From Hyphomicrobiales bacterium (GTDB lineage: Bacteria; Pseudomonadota; Alphaproteobacteria; Rhizobiales; Beijerinckiaceae), in the NCBI GenBank assembly GCA_016716745.1, contig JADJVD010000006.1, forward strand, positions 248,001-312,000: a stretch of 64,000 bases of DNA, read 5' to 3'. Under the pieces are notes generated by a model. The model ran no database searches. It was not told where the DNA came from and was given only the letters and a program-made list of their open reading frames with translations. Of this stretch, positions 26,003 to 33,941 are shown one piece after another; position 1 is the stretch's first letter, and each line of letters opens with the position of its first letter. A program made the position numbers and the translations under genes.

Positions 26003-26854
26003 TCAGGCCGTCTTGCGCCAGCGCGCGGCGCGTTCCCCGTCCGGATTGGCGTCCAGCATCCGGTCGTAGGCCTCGCGGCTCATCGTCTCGCAGGCGAGGT
26101 CCGGCAACAGCGCGCGCACGAAAGTGAGGTCGACCAGCGCGAATCGCCGGCGCGCGAGTTCGCCCTCCAGCGCCGCCAGGGCGCCGGCGGCGTCGGCGGG
26201 TTCGCCATAGAGGCCCAGCACGACGAAGGCGCGGCCGATGGCCAGTCCATAGCCGCCGGCGGCGGCGCTCGTGGCGAAGCAATGGGCGTAGCCGCGGTCG
26301 AACAGCCGGGCGTGCGCATGGCGCAGGATCGGCGAGGCGGCGTCGAGCGGCGCGCGCCGGGCGGCCGCTTCCGCCGACAGCGCGATGGCGTGGTCGCAAT
26401 CGAGATCGAACCGGGCTTCCGGCGCGGCCGCCGCCGAGGCCGGGATCGCGCGCACGAGGCGCCGGACGGGCGCCCACCAGCTCGCCGGGCCGAACGGGGC
26501 GCGCGCGTGCAGCCCCTGCGAGTAGGCCTGCATCAGCGTGGTCGGCGCGAGGTCGGAGGCGGCGCCGCAAAATCCTTCGGGGCGCGTCATCGCCGAGGCC
26601 GGGTCGGGCAGGGCGGCGGCGCCGACGGCGCGGTCGCGCAGCATGATCTCCACATAGGCGGGCAGCGCGACGAGCCGGCGCGGATCGCCGAGCGCGGCGA
26701 GCCCGCGTCCGATACGCGCCATGCGCTGGACCAGCGTCTCCGAGAACAGCTTCTCCCGCTCCGAACGAAGCCTGAGCGGCGTCGGCTCGGAACCGGATTC
26801 GATTCCCTCCGAGAACATCCCGGCGATATTGTTGACTCGGAACGCGACGGACAT
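26003..26854 (-). CDS. Aat-like leucyl/phenylalanyl-tRNA-protein transferase family protein
   Basis: 283-residue protein that resembles Aat, which adds Leu or Phe to N-termini of proteins for N-end rule degradation. Similar segments are TLMQAYSQGLHARAPFG with WWAPVRR, FDLDCDHAIALSAEAAARR, HAHARLFDRGYAHCF and GGYGLAIGRAFVVLGLYG. The GxFPM motif of true Aat after AYxxG is absent (GLHAR instead) and there is an 80-100 residue N-terminal extension, so it is a divergent paralogue of uncertain activity. The ATG at 26854 (MSVAFRVNN) is chosen over an upstream start 19 codons earlier. Confidence 0.6.
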   Translation of the reverse strand: MSVAFRVNNIAGMFSEGIESGSEPTPLRLRSEREKLFSETLVQRMARIGRGLAALGDPRRLVALPAYVEIMLRDRAVGAAALPDPASAMTRPEGFCGAASDLAPTTLMQAYSQGLHARAPFGPASWWAPVRRLVRAIPASAAAAPEARFDLDCDHAIALSAEAAARRAPLDAASPILRHAHARLFDRGYAHCFATSAAAGGYGLAIGRAFVVLGLYGEPADAAGALAALEGELARRRFALVDLTFVRALLPDLACETMSREAYDRMLDANPDGERAARWRKTA

Positions 26855-26970
26855 GGCGGCGACCCTTGACCCTGTTGCCGCTGACGATAAGGACGCCGGC
26901 TTGCCCGCCATTGAAGCGGAACGCTCGAATGCGGGTTAAAAGGCGTTAGGAGACAGGGAGTTCGACCGGA

Positions 26971-27504
26971 ATGCCGCTGTATTTCGCTTATGGCGCGAAC
27001 ATGCACGAGGCGGAGATGGCGCTGCGTTGCCCCGGCGCCCGCGTCGTCGGCCGCGCGCGCCTCGCCCGCCACCGCTTCTTCGTCATGAACCACGGCTACG
27101 CGTCTGTGACGCGCGATCCGGCGCGCGACGTTCACGGACTGCTCTGGGAGATCGGCCTCGCCCATGTGCGCACGCTCGACGCCTTCGAGGAGCTGGGCCG
27201 CGGCCTCTACACGAAGATCAGTCAGGGCGTGATTCTCGCCGAAGGCGGCGCCCGCCGCGCGCTGATCTATGTCGGCGCCAGCCTCGAGCCGGGCCGGCCG
27301 AAGCCGGGCTACATGGAGCGCATCGTCGAGGCGGCGGAGGCGGCCGGCCTGCCCGCGGCGTATCGGCGCGAACTGTCCGGCTTCCTGCCGCGCGGCGCCG
27401 GACAGCCGCGCGTCAAGCCGGCGACGCCGACGCAGGGCCCTGTCGCCGGCGTGCGCCCGCGCTTCGCCTCGCCGGTCGATCCCGCGCGCGGGGGCGAGGC
27501 ATGA
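26971..27504 (+). CDS. Gamma-glutamylcyclotransferase-like (AIG2 fold) protein
   Basis: 177-residue protein with the GGCT fold. The glycine-rich entry PLYFAYGANMHEAEM is followed by LWEIGLAHVRTLDAFEELGRGLY, where the Glu in FEE corresponds to the catalytic acid of the family. Members cleave gamma-glutamyl peptides or serve unknown roles, so the substrate is not assigned. The C-terminal 40 residues are Pro/Arg rich. Its stop overlaps the acylphosphatase start. Confidence 0.7.
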   Translation: MPLYFAYGANMHEAEMALRCPGARVVGRARLARHRFFVMNHGYASVTRDPARDVHGLLWEIGLAHVRTLDAFEELGRGLYTKISQGVILAEGGARRALIYVGASLEPGRPKPGYMERIVEAAEAAGLPAAYRRELSGFLPRGAGQPRVKPATPTQGPVAGVRPRFASPVDPARGGEA

Positions 27505-27773
27505 CGAGCGTGAGGATCCGCGCCGTCGGCCGCGTCCAGGGCGTCGGCTATCGCGCCTTCGTCGAGCGCGAGGCGCTGCGGCTCGGCCTGTCGGGTTGGG
27601 CGCGCAACTGCGCGGACGGGACGGTCGAGGCCGTGATCGCCGGCGAGGCGGCGGCGGTCGAGGCGATGCTGGCGGCGATGCGGCGCGGGCCGACGCATGC
27701 GCGGGTGAACGACCTCTCGGTCGAGCCCAGCGATCCGCCGCCGCCGGGCTTCGCGATCAGGCCGACGCTCTGA
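27501..27773 (+). CDS. acyP: Acylphosphatase
   Basis: 90-residue acylphosphatase, which hydrolyses carboxyl-phosphate bonds. The signature GRVQGVGYRAFV carries the catalytic Arg (about 19), and GWARNCADGTVEAVIAGE carries the catalytic Asn (about 37). The ATG at 27501 overlaps the preceding stop as ATGA. Its 3-prime end overlaps the convergent lipB gene by 17 bp. Confidence 0.95.
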   Translation: MTSVRIRAVGRVQGVGYRAFVEREALRLGLSGWARNCADGTVEAVIAGEAAAVEAMLAAMRRGPTHARVNDLSVEPSDPPPPGFAIRPTL

Positions 27774-28539
27774 CGGTCGGACCGAAAACGGTCTCGAACG
27801 CCGCCCGCAGCGCGACGTCCAGATCTTCCATGACGGCCGGAACGCCGAGATCGACGAGGCTGGTCACGCCGAAATGCCGATCCGCAATCCCGCACGGCAC
27901 GATGCCGGCGAAATGCGACAGGTCGGGCTCCACATTGATCGAAATTCCGTGGAAGCTGACCCAGCGCCGCACGCGGATGCCGATGGCGGCGATCTTGTCC
28001 TCCGCGCTCGTCCCGTCGAGGCCGGGCGGCTTGTCCGGGCGCTTCACCCACACGCCGACGCGATCCTCCCGGCGCTCGCCGCGCACGTTGAAGGCGGCGA
28101 GCGTGGCGATCACCCAGTCTTCCAGCGCGGCGACGAAGGCGCGCACGTCGCGCCGGCGGCGGTTGAGGTCGAGCATGGCGTAGGCCACCCGCTGGCCGGG
28201 GCCGTGATAGGTGAACTGTCCGCCGCGCCCGGCGTCGTAGACCGGGAAGCGCCGCTCCAGCAGGTCGCCCGCCTTGGCGCTGGTGCCGGAGGTGTAGAGC
28301 GGTGGATGCTCGACCAGCCAGACGCATTCCCGGCCCGCGCCGGCGGCGATAGCGGCGGCCCGCGCCTCCATGAACGCGAGCGCGTCGGGATAGGCGGTCA
28401 GCCCCTCGGCCACGATCCACTCGACCGGCGGCGCGCCCGGCGCCGCGCGCATGTCGGCGCGTGCGCCGGCGGCGGCGAGGCGCGGCTGCGCGGCGGGCGG
28501 CGAAGCGTCGGGAAAACTCATGGCGCCGAGCGAAATCAC
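27757..28539 (-). CDS. lipB: Octanoyltransferase LipB
   Basis: Enzyme that moves octanoyl from acyl carrier protein to lipoyl domains in lipoate synthesis. The motifs GGQFTYHGPGQ, KIAAIGIRVRRWVSFHG and FAGIVPCGI are present, the last with the catalytic Cys, together with the Lys of the dyad (DKIAAIG). Two starts are possible: GTG 28539 with AAGGG 9 nt upstream (260 residues) or ATG 28521 (254 residues) without a clear ribosome-binding site; the first is listed. The first 35 residues are a variable Ala/Pro-rich tail. Confidence 0.95.
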   Translation of the reverse strand: MISLGAMSFPDASPPAAQPRLAAAGARADMRAAPGAPPVEWIVAEGLTAYPDALAFMEARAAAIAAGAGRECVWLVEHPPLYTSGTSAKAGDLLERRFPVYDAGRGGQFTYHGPGQRVAYAMLDLNRRRRDVRAFVAALEDWVIATLAAFNVRGERREDRVGVWVKRPDKPPGLDGTSAEDKIAAIGIRVRRWVSFHGISINVEPDLSHFAGIVPCGIADRHFGVTSLVDLGVPAVMEDLDVALRAAFETVFGPTVRASA

Positions 28540-28551
28540 GATTGCGCGCCC

Positions 28552-28579
28552 TTGTCACGCCACACGCCATTTGTTAGAC
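28552..28579 (+). promoter_or_regulatory. Possible promoter of tRNA-Leu
   Basis: TTGTCA at 28552-28557 and TTAGAC at 28574-28579 are spaced by 16 bp, ending about 40 bp before the tRNA. The -35 is good and the -10 weak; distance and location make it the best candidate. Confidence 0.35.
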
Positions 28580-28621
28580 GGGCGCCCGGACAGCGAGCCC
28601 CCTCGGGAGCGCGCAGCCTGA

Positions 28622-28708
28622 GCGGTCGTGGCGGAATTGGTAGACGCGCTAGCTTGAGGTGCTAGTAACTTAACCGTTGTGGAGGTTCGAGTCCTCTCGA
28701 CCGCACCA
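28622..28708 (+). tRNA. tRNA-Leu (anticodon GAG)
   Basis: Class II tRNA with acceptor stem GCGGTCG / CGACCGC and encoded CCA. The anticodon stem CTAGC / GCTAG encloses the loop TTGAGGT, so the anticodon is GAG at 28656-28658, reading CUC and CUU leucine codons. The long variable arm expected of leucine tRNAs and the T-loop GGTTCGAGTCC are present. Confidence 0.97.
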
Positions 28709-28728
28709 ATTCAGGCGAAAGCCTCGAT

Positions 28729-28762
28729 GAAACGGCGCCTTACAGGCGCCGTTTCGCGTTTT
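28729..28762 (+). terminator. Strong Rho-independent terminator after tRNA-Leu
   Basis: Perfect 12-bp stem GAAACGGCGCCT / AGGCGCCGTTTC with a 3-nt loop, followed by GCGTTTT. It lies about 20 bp after the tRNA. Confidence 0.85.
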
Positions 28763-28844
28763 GGATGAGGATTCGGGGGGGGGGGGGCGGGCTCGCCGGC
28801 CGGGAATGACAGGCGGGGCTTCGCTCGGCCAAGAGTGACATGCC

Positions 28845-28952
28845 CTGTCATCCCCGGCGGCGACCGCAGGTCGCCGGGAAGGGGATCTATGCCGAGGGGC
28901 GTGAGGCGGGGCGGTGGATTCCCTTCCCCTCGCTTCGCTCGGCCGGGAATGA
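28845..28952. repeat. Dispersed palindromic element, copy A
   Basis: Begins CTGTCATCCCCGGCGGCG and ends CTTCGCTCGGCCGGGAATGA. The termini form an imperfect inverted repeat (GTCATCCCCGGC against GCCGGGAATGA), an inner hairpin GGCGACC-GCA-GGTCGCC lies near the left end, and GGGAAGGGGATC faces GGATTCCCTTCCCC around a variable centre. The same unit recurs at 28988-29095 and 34685-34783. Confidence 0.8.
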
Positions 28953-28987
28953 GGCGGGGCGGGCCCGGCCGGGGCGAGGGGCATGCC

Positions 28988-29095
28988 CTGTCATCCCCGG
29001 CGGCGGCCGCAGGTCGCCGGGAAGGGGATCCATGCGGAGGGCGCGAGGCGGGGCGTGGATTCCCTTCCCCTCTCTTTCGCTCGGCCGGGAATGAC
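28988..29095. repeat. Dispersed palindromic element, copy B
   Basis: Same orientation and structure as the copy at 28845-28952, with GGCGGCCGC in the left hairpin (one arm base changed) and a CTCTCTTTCGCTCGG variant near the right end. The centre differs, as expected for a folded repeat with a free loop. Confidence 0.8.
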
Positions 29096-29145
29096 AGACT
29101 GGGCTTCGCTCGGCCGGGAATGACAGGCGCCGCCCCGCCCGCGTC

Positions 29146-30696
29146 TCAATCGTCCGCGCGCCGCATCTCACAGAAATCGTAGACGGTGACGCCCCCGGCG
29201 CTGTGCATGTGGTGCGCGCCGACGAGGCCGGGGAAGAAGTCCGGCGCGATCGTGCGCACCGGCGTCTCGGCATAGGCGTCGGCGTCGAGCGCGTCGATCC
29301 GGTTGATCGCAAGGCCCGCCCCGTAGGTCAGAAACCCTTGCCGCTGGGCGACGCGATGCAACGCCCCGTCGGCGCCGACGAGCAGGCCGCCATTGCGCGC
29401 CCGTTCGGGGTCGACGATCACCGGAGTCCACGCATGCGGCGTCCATGGCCCGTCGAGCGGCGCGTCGGCGAAGAACAGCGACAGCTCCGTGCAGTGCTCG
29501 CCCGCCGGTCCGCCCACGAGGTCGATGTTGGTCGCCATCGCCCAGCGCCCGCCCCACGGAAACACCATCGTGTCGGCGGCCGAAACGCCGGCCATCAGCG
29601 TGCGGCGGAACCGCCAGCGCAGCGGAAACTCGACGCATTCGTAGAGGCGGATTTCGCCGGCCTGCCACGTCTCCGGGATCATCCACAGCCGCCCCTCGTG
29701 CCGGAACAGGAAGGGGAAGGACATGTGGAAGGGCTCGACGATCGCATCGCCGAGGCGTCGCGCGCCGGCGGGCGTCAGCTCGTAGGCGGCGATGTGGCCG
29801 AGGCCGCGGGCATAATCGAAATCCTCGACGAAACAGACCGCCCGCCCGTCCTCATGCGTCACGAAAGGATCGGCGAGGAAGTGATTCGGAGGATTCGGGA
29901 TTTTCGTTCCACGTGAAAGATCGAGGCCGGGCCAGTCCGCGAATTGGAAGGCGACGCTCCAGCGCGGGCCGCGCTTGCGGACGCGGCGCCGCCAGGCCTG
30001 TCCGAGGCGGGCGCGCAGGCGGTCGCGCGCATAGGCGCGGTCGTCGCCGGGCGGGGGCAGGAACGCCGGCGGCTCGCCGACGCGGCCACGTTTTCGCGTC
30101 AGCCGTTCGAGCACGATCTTCAGATGCGCCAGCGCCCGGCCGCGCGTCGCGGCGTCCGTCGCGGCCGCCGTGTCGAGGGTCGGGAAGGCGCCGTCCCAGA
30201 AGGACAGCTCCTCGCCCTCCCGATGCAGGATCCATGCGCAGCGGACGGACGGCCGCCGCGCGAGGATGGCGGCGCGCGCGTCGTCCATGCGCAGTTCGAA
30301 CAGGCCGCGCGAGGCGGCGTGCTCGATCTCGGGGTCGGCCGGGCCGGGGGCGAGACGGACCACCGAGTCGATGGCGCCCAGCGCGCGGATCGCCGCGATC
30401 TCGGCGTCGGCGTAGCGCGGGATGCCCGTCCCGGCTTCGACGACCGGCGCGACCTCGAACGTGGCGGCGACGGGGAGCGCGACAATCTCGCCCATTCCGG
30501 CCCAGACCGAGCGGGCGAGCCGGCGCGCCTCCGCCTGTCGAGCCCGCGTCGAGGCGGCGCGGCCGCCGCGCTCGATGACGACCGCGGCCAGTTCGATCCC
30601 CGGCGCGCTGCGCGCCCATTCGATGCAATCGGCGATGGGCCGCGCGACCCGCGTCGAGTCGACGATGACGACGAGACGAAGCGGCCCGCCCGTCAT
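29146..30696 (-). CDS. GINT1-N-like glycan protein (putative glycosyltransferase-associated beta-propeller)
   Basis: 516-residue protein. The C-terminal 280 residues look like the five-bladed propeller of the glucosamine inositolphosphorylceramide transferase N-terminal family: HFLADPFVTHEDGRAVCFVE, SFPFLFRHEGRLWMIPET, IRLYECVEFPLRWRFRRTLM, DTMVFPWGGRWAMATN and late HMHSAGG. The N-terminal part (LRLVVIVDSTRVARPIADCI) resembles a formyltransferase-like Rossmann segment. Bacterial members accompany surface-polysaccharide genes, and the polysaccharide deacetylase gene 22 bp upstream on the same strand fits that. Catalytic activity of the propeller alone is not established. Confidence 0.6.
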   Translation of the reverse strand: MTGGPLRLVVIVDSTRVARPIADCIEWARSAPGIELAAVVIERGGRAASTRARQAEARRLARSVWAGMGEIVALPVAATFEVAPVVEAGTGIPRYADAEIAAIRALGAIDSVVRLAPGPADPEIEHAASRGLFELRMDDARAAILARRPSVRCAWILHREGEELSFWDGAFPTLDTAAATDAATRGRALAHLKIVLERLTRKRGRVGEPPAFLPPPGDDRAYARDRLRARLGQAWRRRVRKRGPRWSVAFQFADWPGLDLSRGTKIPNPPNHFLADPFVTHEDGRAVCFVEDFDYARGLGHIAAYELTPAGARRLGDAIVEPFHMSFPFLFRHEGRLWMIPETWQAGEIRLYECVEFPLRWRFRRTLMAGVSAADTMVFPWGGRWAMATNIDLVGGPAGEHCTELSLFFADAPLDGPWTPHAWTPVIVDPERARNGGLLVGADGALHRVAQRQGFLTYGAGLAINRIDALDADAYAETPVRTIAPDFFPGLVGAHHMHSAGGVTVYDFCEMRRADD

Positions 30697-30718
30697 CGCG
30701 ACCTGCGGCCGGGCGCGT

Positions 30719-31585
30719 TCACTGTGTCGCCTTCGGCGCGGCCGCGCGCCGCGCCGCCATCAGGCCGGAGATCAGCCTGTCGGTCTCTGACCGCCAGCCC
30801 GGCCCTGCCTCGACCGTGGCGGGGCGGCCGGCGCCGGGCTCGATATGGACGATCCGGTAGCCGCGCGCCTTCAACTCGCGCAGGAAGGCCGGCATCATCT
30901 GCGCGGTCTGCTCGCGCGTGTCGTGGAACAGGACGATGCCGCGCCGGACCTTCTCGATCCGCCCCATCACCAGCGCGAGCTGCTGGGTCGGCGACATCGG
31001 CGTCCAGTCGGACGCCCAGACGTCGGTTCCGAAGACCAGAATGTCGCGTCGGGCCAGCCAGTCGACCAGCGGTTTGGTGTCGGCGAAGCCGGGGAAGCGG
31101 AAGAACGGCGCGCGGGCGCCGGCGCCGGCGGCGCGTTCGTCGGCGGCGATCCCCTTGTCGATGTCGGCGCGCGCCGCCTCGTCGCTGAGCCCGCGCAGCG
31201 TCACGGCCGGGTGGGAATAGGTGTGGTGGGCGACGGTGTGGCCCTCCGCCGCCTCGCGCCGCACAAGCGCGGGATTGGCGTCGGCGTTGCGGCCGATCAG
31301 GAAGAACGTCGCGCGCACGCACTCCTTCTTCAGGGCGTCGAGCACCTTCGTCGTCGGGCCGGGCAGGGGCCCGTCGTCGAAGGTCAGCACGATCTCCTTG
31401 TCCGCCAGCGCCAGCGTGCGCGGATAGGATTTCAGGCCGACGCCGCCGCCGCCCGCCGCGCCGACGCGCATGACGCGCGAGGTGCCGAGCGCGTCCGGCC
31501 CGCACTGGGCCCGGGCGAGGGTGGTCGCGGCGAGGGCGAAGCCGATGGAGAGAAGCAGGGAAACAGGGCGCATCGTCGAAATCAT
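30719..31585 (-). CDS. Secreted polysaccharide deacetylase (NodB homology)
   Basis: 288-residue carbohydrate esterase family 4 protein. A signal peptide (LLLSIGFALAATTLARAQC) is followed by the NodB domain: LTFDDGPLPG with the two metal/catalytic Asp residues, HTVAHHTYSHPAVT with the metal His pair, FFRFPGFADT and IVLFHDTREQT. It would remove N- or O-acetyl groups from an envelope glycan. Three in-frame ATG codons are possible (31600, 31585, 31573); 31585 has the best purine-rich GGACAG before it. It leads the pair with the GINT1-like gene. Confidence 0.85.
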   Translation of the reverse strand: MISTMRPVSLLLSIGFALAATTLARAQCGPDALGTSRVMRVGAAGGGGVGLKSYPRTLALADKEIVLTFDDGPLPGPTTKVLDALKKECVRATFFLIGRNADANPALVRREAAEGHTVAHHTYSHPAVTLRGLSDEAARADIDKGIAADERAAGAGARAPFFRFPGFADTKPLVDWLARRDILVFGTDVWASDWTPMSPTQQLALVMGRIEKVRRGIVLFHDTREQTAQMMPAFLRELKARGYRIVHIEPGAGRPATVEAGPGWRSETDRLISGLMAARRAAAPKATQ

Positions 31586-31671
31586 CTGTCCGAAATGCAT
31601 TACGTTTGCGTTCAGGTAATGGCGCGTCTATAGCGCGAAGATTCCCGCCCGCGAAGACGAGGGTTGCGCCG

Positions 31672-33114
31672 ATGGCCGAGACGCCGGACCCGGAGACGAT
31701 CCCCGTCGCGCCCGCGCAGGCCGCCGAACTCGCCCTTCGCGACGCCGAGGGCGACCTCAATCCGGCCTTCGTCGAGACGGTCGCCGCCGCCATCGCCGCC
31801 GGCGACGCGACCCGCCTGAACGAACTGGCCGGCGACATCCACGAGGCCGATCTCGGCGCCCTGATCGAGGCGCTCGACGCCGACGACCGGCCGCGCCTCG
31901 TCGAACTGATGGGCCGCGAATTCGACTTCGCGGCGCTGAACGAGGTCGACGACACCGTCCGCGACGAGATCCTCGAGGAGCTCGAACCCGAGACCGTCGC
32001 CGAGGGCGTGCGCGAGCTCGACGCCGACGACGCGGTCGCCCTGCTGGAGGATCTCGACGCCGAGGATCGCGAGGAGATTCTCGAGGCGATGCCGGACGTC
32101 GAGCGCGTCGCGCTCGACCGCTCGCTCGACTATCCGGAGGAGTCGGCCGGGCGTCTGATGCAGACCTCGCTGATCTCCGTGCCGGCGCACTGGACGGTCG
32201 GCGACGCCATCGACCACATGCGCGACGCCGACGCCGACGACCTGCCGGAGAGCTTCTTCGAGATCTTCGTCGTCGATCCGCGCGGCAAGCTGCTCGGCAA
32301 CGTCTTCCTCGACAAGCTGATGCGCGCCCGCCGGCCGGTGCCGGTCTCCGAAATCATGGACGAGGATCGCCGGCGGGTGAACGTCGCCGACGACCGCGAG
32401 GACGTGGCGCGCCTGTTCGAGCGTTACAACCTCGTCTCGGCCGCCGTGGTGGACGAGCACGAGCGCCTCGTCGGCGTCGTCACCATCGACGACGTGGTGG
32501 ACGTCATCCAGGAGGAGGCGGGGGAAGACATCCTCGCCCTCGGCGGCGTCAAGAATGACGAGGAGCTGTCCGACAACGTCTGGTGGATCGCGCGCAGCCG
32601 CTTTCTCTGGCTGTTCGTCAACCTCGTCACCGCCTTCGTCGCCTCCTCGGTGATCGGCTTGTTCGCCAACGAGGTGCAGAAGATGGTGGCGCTCGCCATT
32701 CTCGTGCCTATCGTCGCCAGCCAGGGCGGCAATGCGGCGACGCAGACCATGACGGTCGCCGTCCGCGCGCTGGCGACGCGCGAACTGACCGCGATGAACG
32801 CGATGCGCGTGACGACGCGCGAGGCGACGGTGGGCCTGCTCAACGGCGCGGCCTTCGGGCTGCTGACGGGGCTGGCGGCGGGAGCGTGGTTCGCCGATGT
32901 CGGCATCGGCGTCGTCATCGCGCTCGCCATGTTGACCAACCTCGTCGCCGGCGCGCTCGGCGGCATCCTCATTCCGCTGACGCTGGAGCGGATGGGCTAC
33001 GACCCGGCGGTCGCCTCGTCGCCCTTCGTGACGACAGTGACGGACGTGGTCGGCAATTTCGCCTTTCTCGGCATCGCGACTTTGTGGTTTGGCCTCGGCG
33101 CGGCCGCGCATTAA
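31672..33114 (+). CDS. mgtE: Magnesium transporter MgtE
   Basis: 480-residue Mg2+ channel. An acidic, helical N-domain (about 1-150) is followed by two CBS domains (about 160-275), the connecting helix and five membrane helices (about 305-480) with the pore signature ILVPIVASQGGNAATQT. The acidic N and CBS domains act as the intracellular Mg2+ sensor that closes the pore. The ATG at 31672 has GAGGG about 8 nt upstream; the longer frame upstream is unlikely. No Mg2+ riboswitch was seen in the short leader. Confidence 0.95.
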   Translation: MAETPDPETIPVAPAQAAELALRDAEGDLNPAFVETVAAAIAAGDATRLNELAGDIHEADLGALIEALDADDRPRLVELMGREFDFAALNEVDDTVRDEILEELEPETVAEGVRELDADDAVALLEDLDAEDREEILEAMPDVERVALDRSLDYPEESAGRLMQTSLISVPAHWTVGDAIDHMRDADADDLPESFFEIFVVDPRGKLLGNVFLDKLMRARRPVPVSEIMDEDRRRVNVADDREDVARLFERYNLVSAAVVDEHERLVGVVTIDDVVDVIQEEAGEDILALGGVKNDEELSDNVWWIARSRFLWLFVNLVTAFVASSVIGLFANEVQKMVALAILVPIVASQGGNAATQTMTVAVRALATRELTAMNAMRVTTREATVGLLNGAAFGLLTGLAAGAWFADVGIGVVIALAMLTNLVAGALGGILIPLTLERMGYDPAVASSPFVTTVTDVVGNFAFLGIATLWFGLGAAAH

Positions 33115-33149
33115 CGCTCCGTTACCGGGATCGCTCTAATGATCTGCGA

Positions 33150-33938
33150 ATGATGTCGAAACGTCGCGTTTTCGCCCGCGTCGTCGCGGCCGCCTGTGCG
33201 GTCGCCGCGGCGCTTTCGCTTTCCGCCTGCGGCAGCGGCGTGCCGATCGTCGGCGACGCCAGCCGCGCCGGCCACGGCAACTCCCATTTCGTCGGCGGCC
33301 ATCCGAACGACTACGAGATCCACGGCATCGACGTGTCCAAATATCAGGGCGCGATCGACTGGGACGCCGTCAAGCGGTCGGGCGTCAAGTTCGCCTGGAT
33401 CAAGGCGACCGAGGGCGGCGACCATCTCGACGAGAAGTTCATGGAGAACTGGGCGCTCGCCGCGCAGGCGGGCGTGCCGCGCGGGGCCTACCATTTCGTC
33501 TATTGGTGCCGACCTCCGCACGAAGAGATGGCCTGGTTCAAGCAGAACGTGCCGGTCGATCCCGACGCGCTGCCGCCGGTGCTCGACGTCGAGGCGACGC
33601 CGACCTCCAAGACCTGCAAGCGCCGGCTCGAACGCGAGACCGTGCTGGCCGAAATGCGCCAGATGCTGGTCGACATGGAGCGCCACTACGGCAAGCGCCC
33701 GGTGATCTACGTCACGGTCGACTTCTACGAGGCGATGATGCAGCCCAACGAGTTCTCGGACTATCCGGTCTGGGTGCGCTCGACCAAATATCCGCCGCAC
33801 GTGAAATATCCCGGCCGGCGCTGGACCTTCTGGCAGTATCAGTCCGACGGCGTCGTTCCCGGCGTCCCCGCCAAGATCGACCGCAACGCCTTCCACGGCT
33901 CGAAGAAGCAGTGGGAAGCCTGGCTGCAGGGCAAGTGA
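33150..33938 (+). CDS. GH25 muramidase lipoprotein
   Basis: 262-residue lysozyme of glycoside hydrolase family 25. A lipoprotein signal (ALSLSACGSG, lipid-linked Cys at about 25) precedes the domain: YEIHGIDVSKYQGAIDWDAV, FAWIKATEGGDHLDEKF, GVPRGAYHFVYWCRPP, LPPVLDVEATP with the catalytic Asp-x-Glu, and WTFWQYQSDGVVPGV. It would cut peptidoglycan from the periplasmic side of a membrane. It starts about 35 bp after mgtE and might share a transcript. Confidence 0.9.
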   Translation: MMSKRRVFARVVAAACAVAAALSLSACGSGVPIVGDASRAGHGNSHFVGGHPNDYEIHGIDVSKYQGAIDWDAVKRSGVKFAWIKATEGGDHLDEKFMENWALAAQAGVPRGAYHFVYWCRPPHEEMAWFKQNVPVDPDALPPVLDVEATPTSKTCKRRLERETVLAEMRQMLVDMERHYGKRPVIYVTVDFYEAMMQPNEFSDYPVWVRSTKYPPHVKYPGRRWTFWQYQSDGVVPGVPAKIDRNAFHGSKKQWEAWLQGK

Positions 33939-33941
33939 GAC

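Larger units (their letters stand above)
28763..29145. other. Non-coding block with palindromic repeats and a poly-G run
   Basis: About 380 bp with no gene between the tRNA-Leu terminator and the GINT1-like gene. It contains a run of 13 G at 28775-28787, two full copies of a roughly 107-bp palindromic element (28845-28952 and 28988-29095) and truncated copies of its right end at about 28796-28823 and 29100-29126. Open frames here are low-complexity translations of the repeats and are not genes. Confidence 0.8.

Noticed and set aside
28840..29094. Open frames inside the palindromic repeats (84 and 115 residues)
   Set aside because: They translate repeat DNA into Arg/Gly/Pro-rich phrases that reappear wherever the element occurs, and have no ribosome-binding site.
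28622..29145. tRNA-Leu followed by repeats as an integration site of a genomic island
   Set aside because: No integrase, no repeated tRNA 3-prime end and no island-like gene set follow; the repeats are intergenic palindromic elements.
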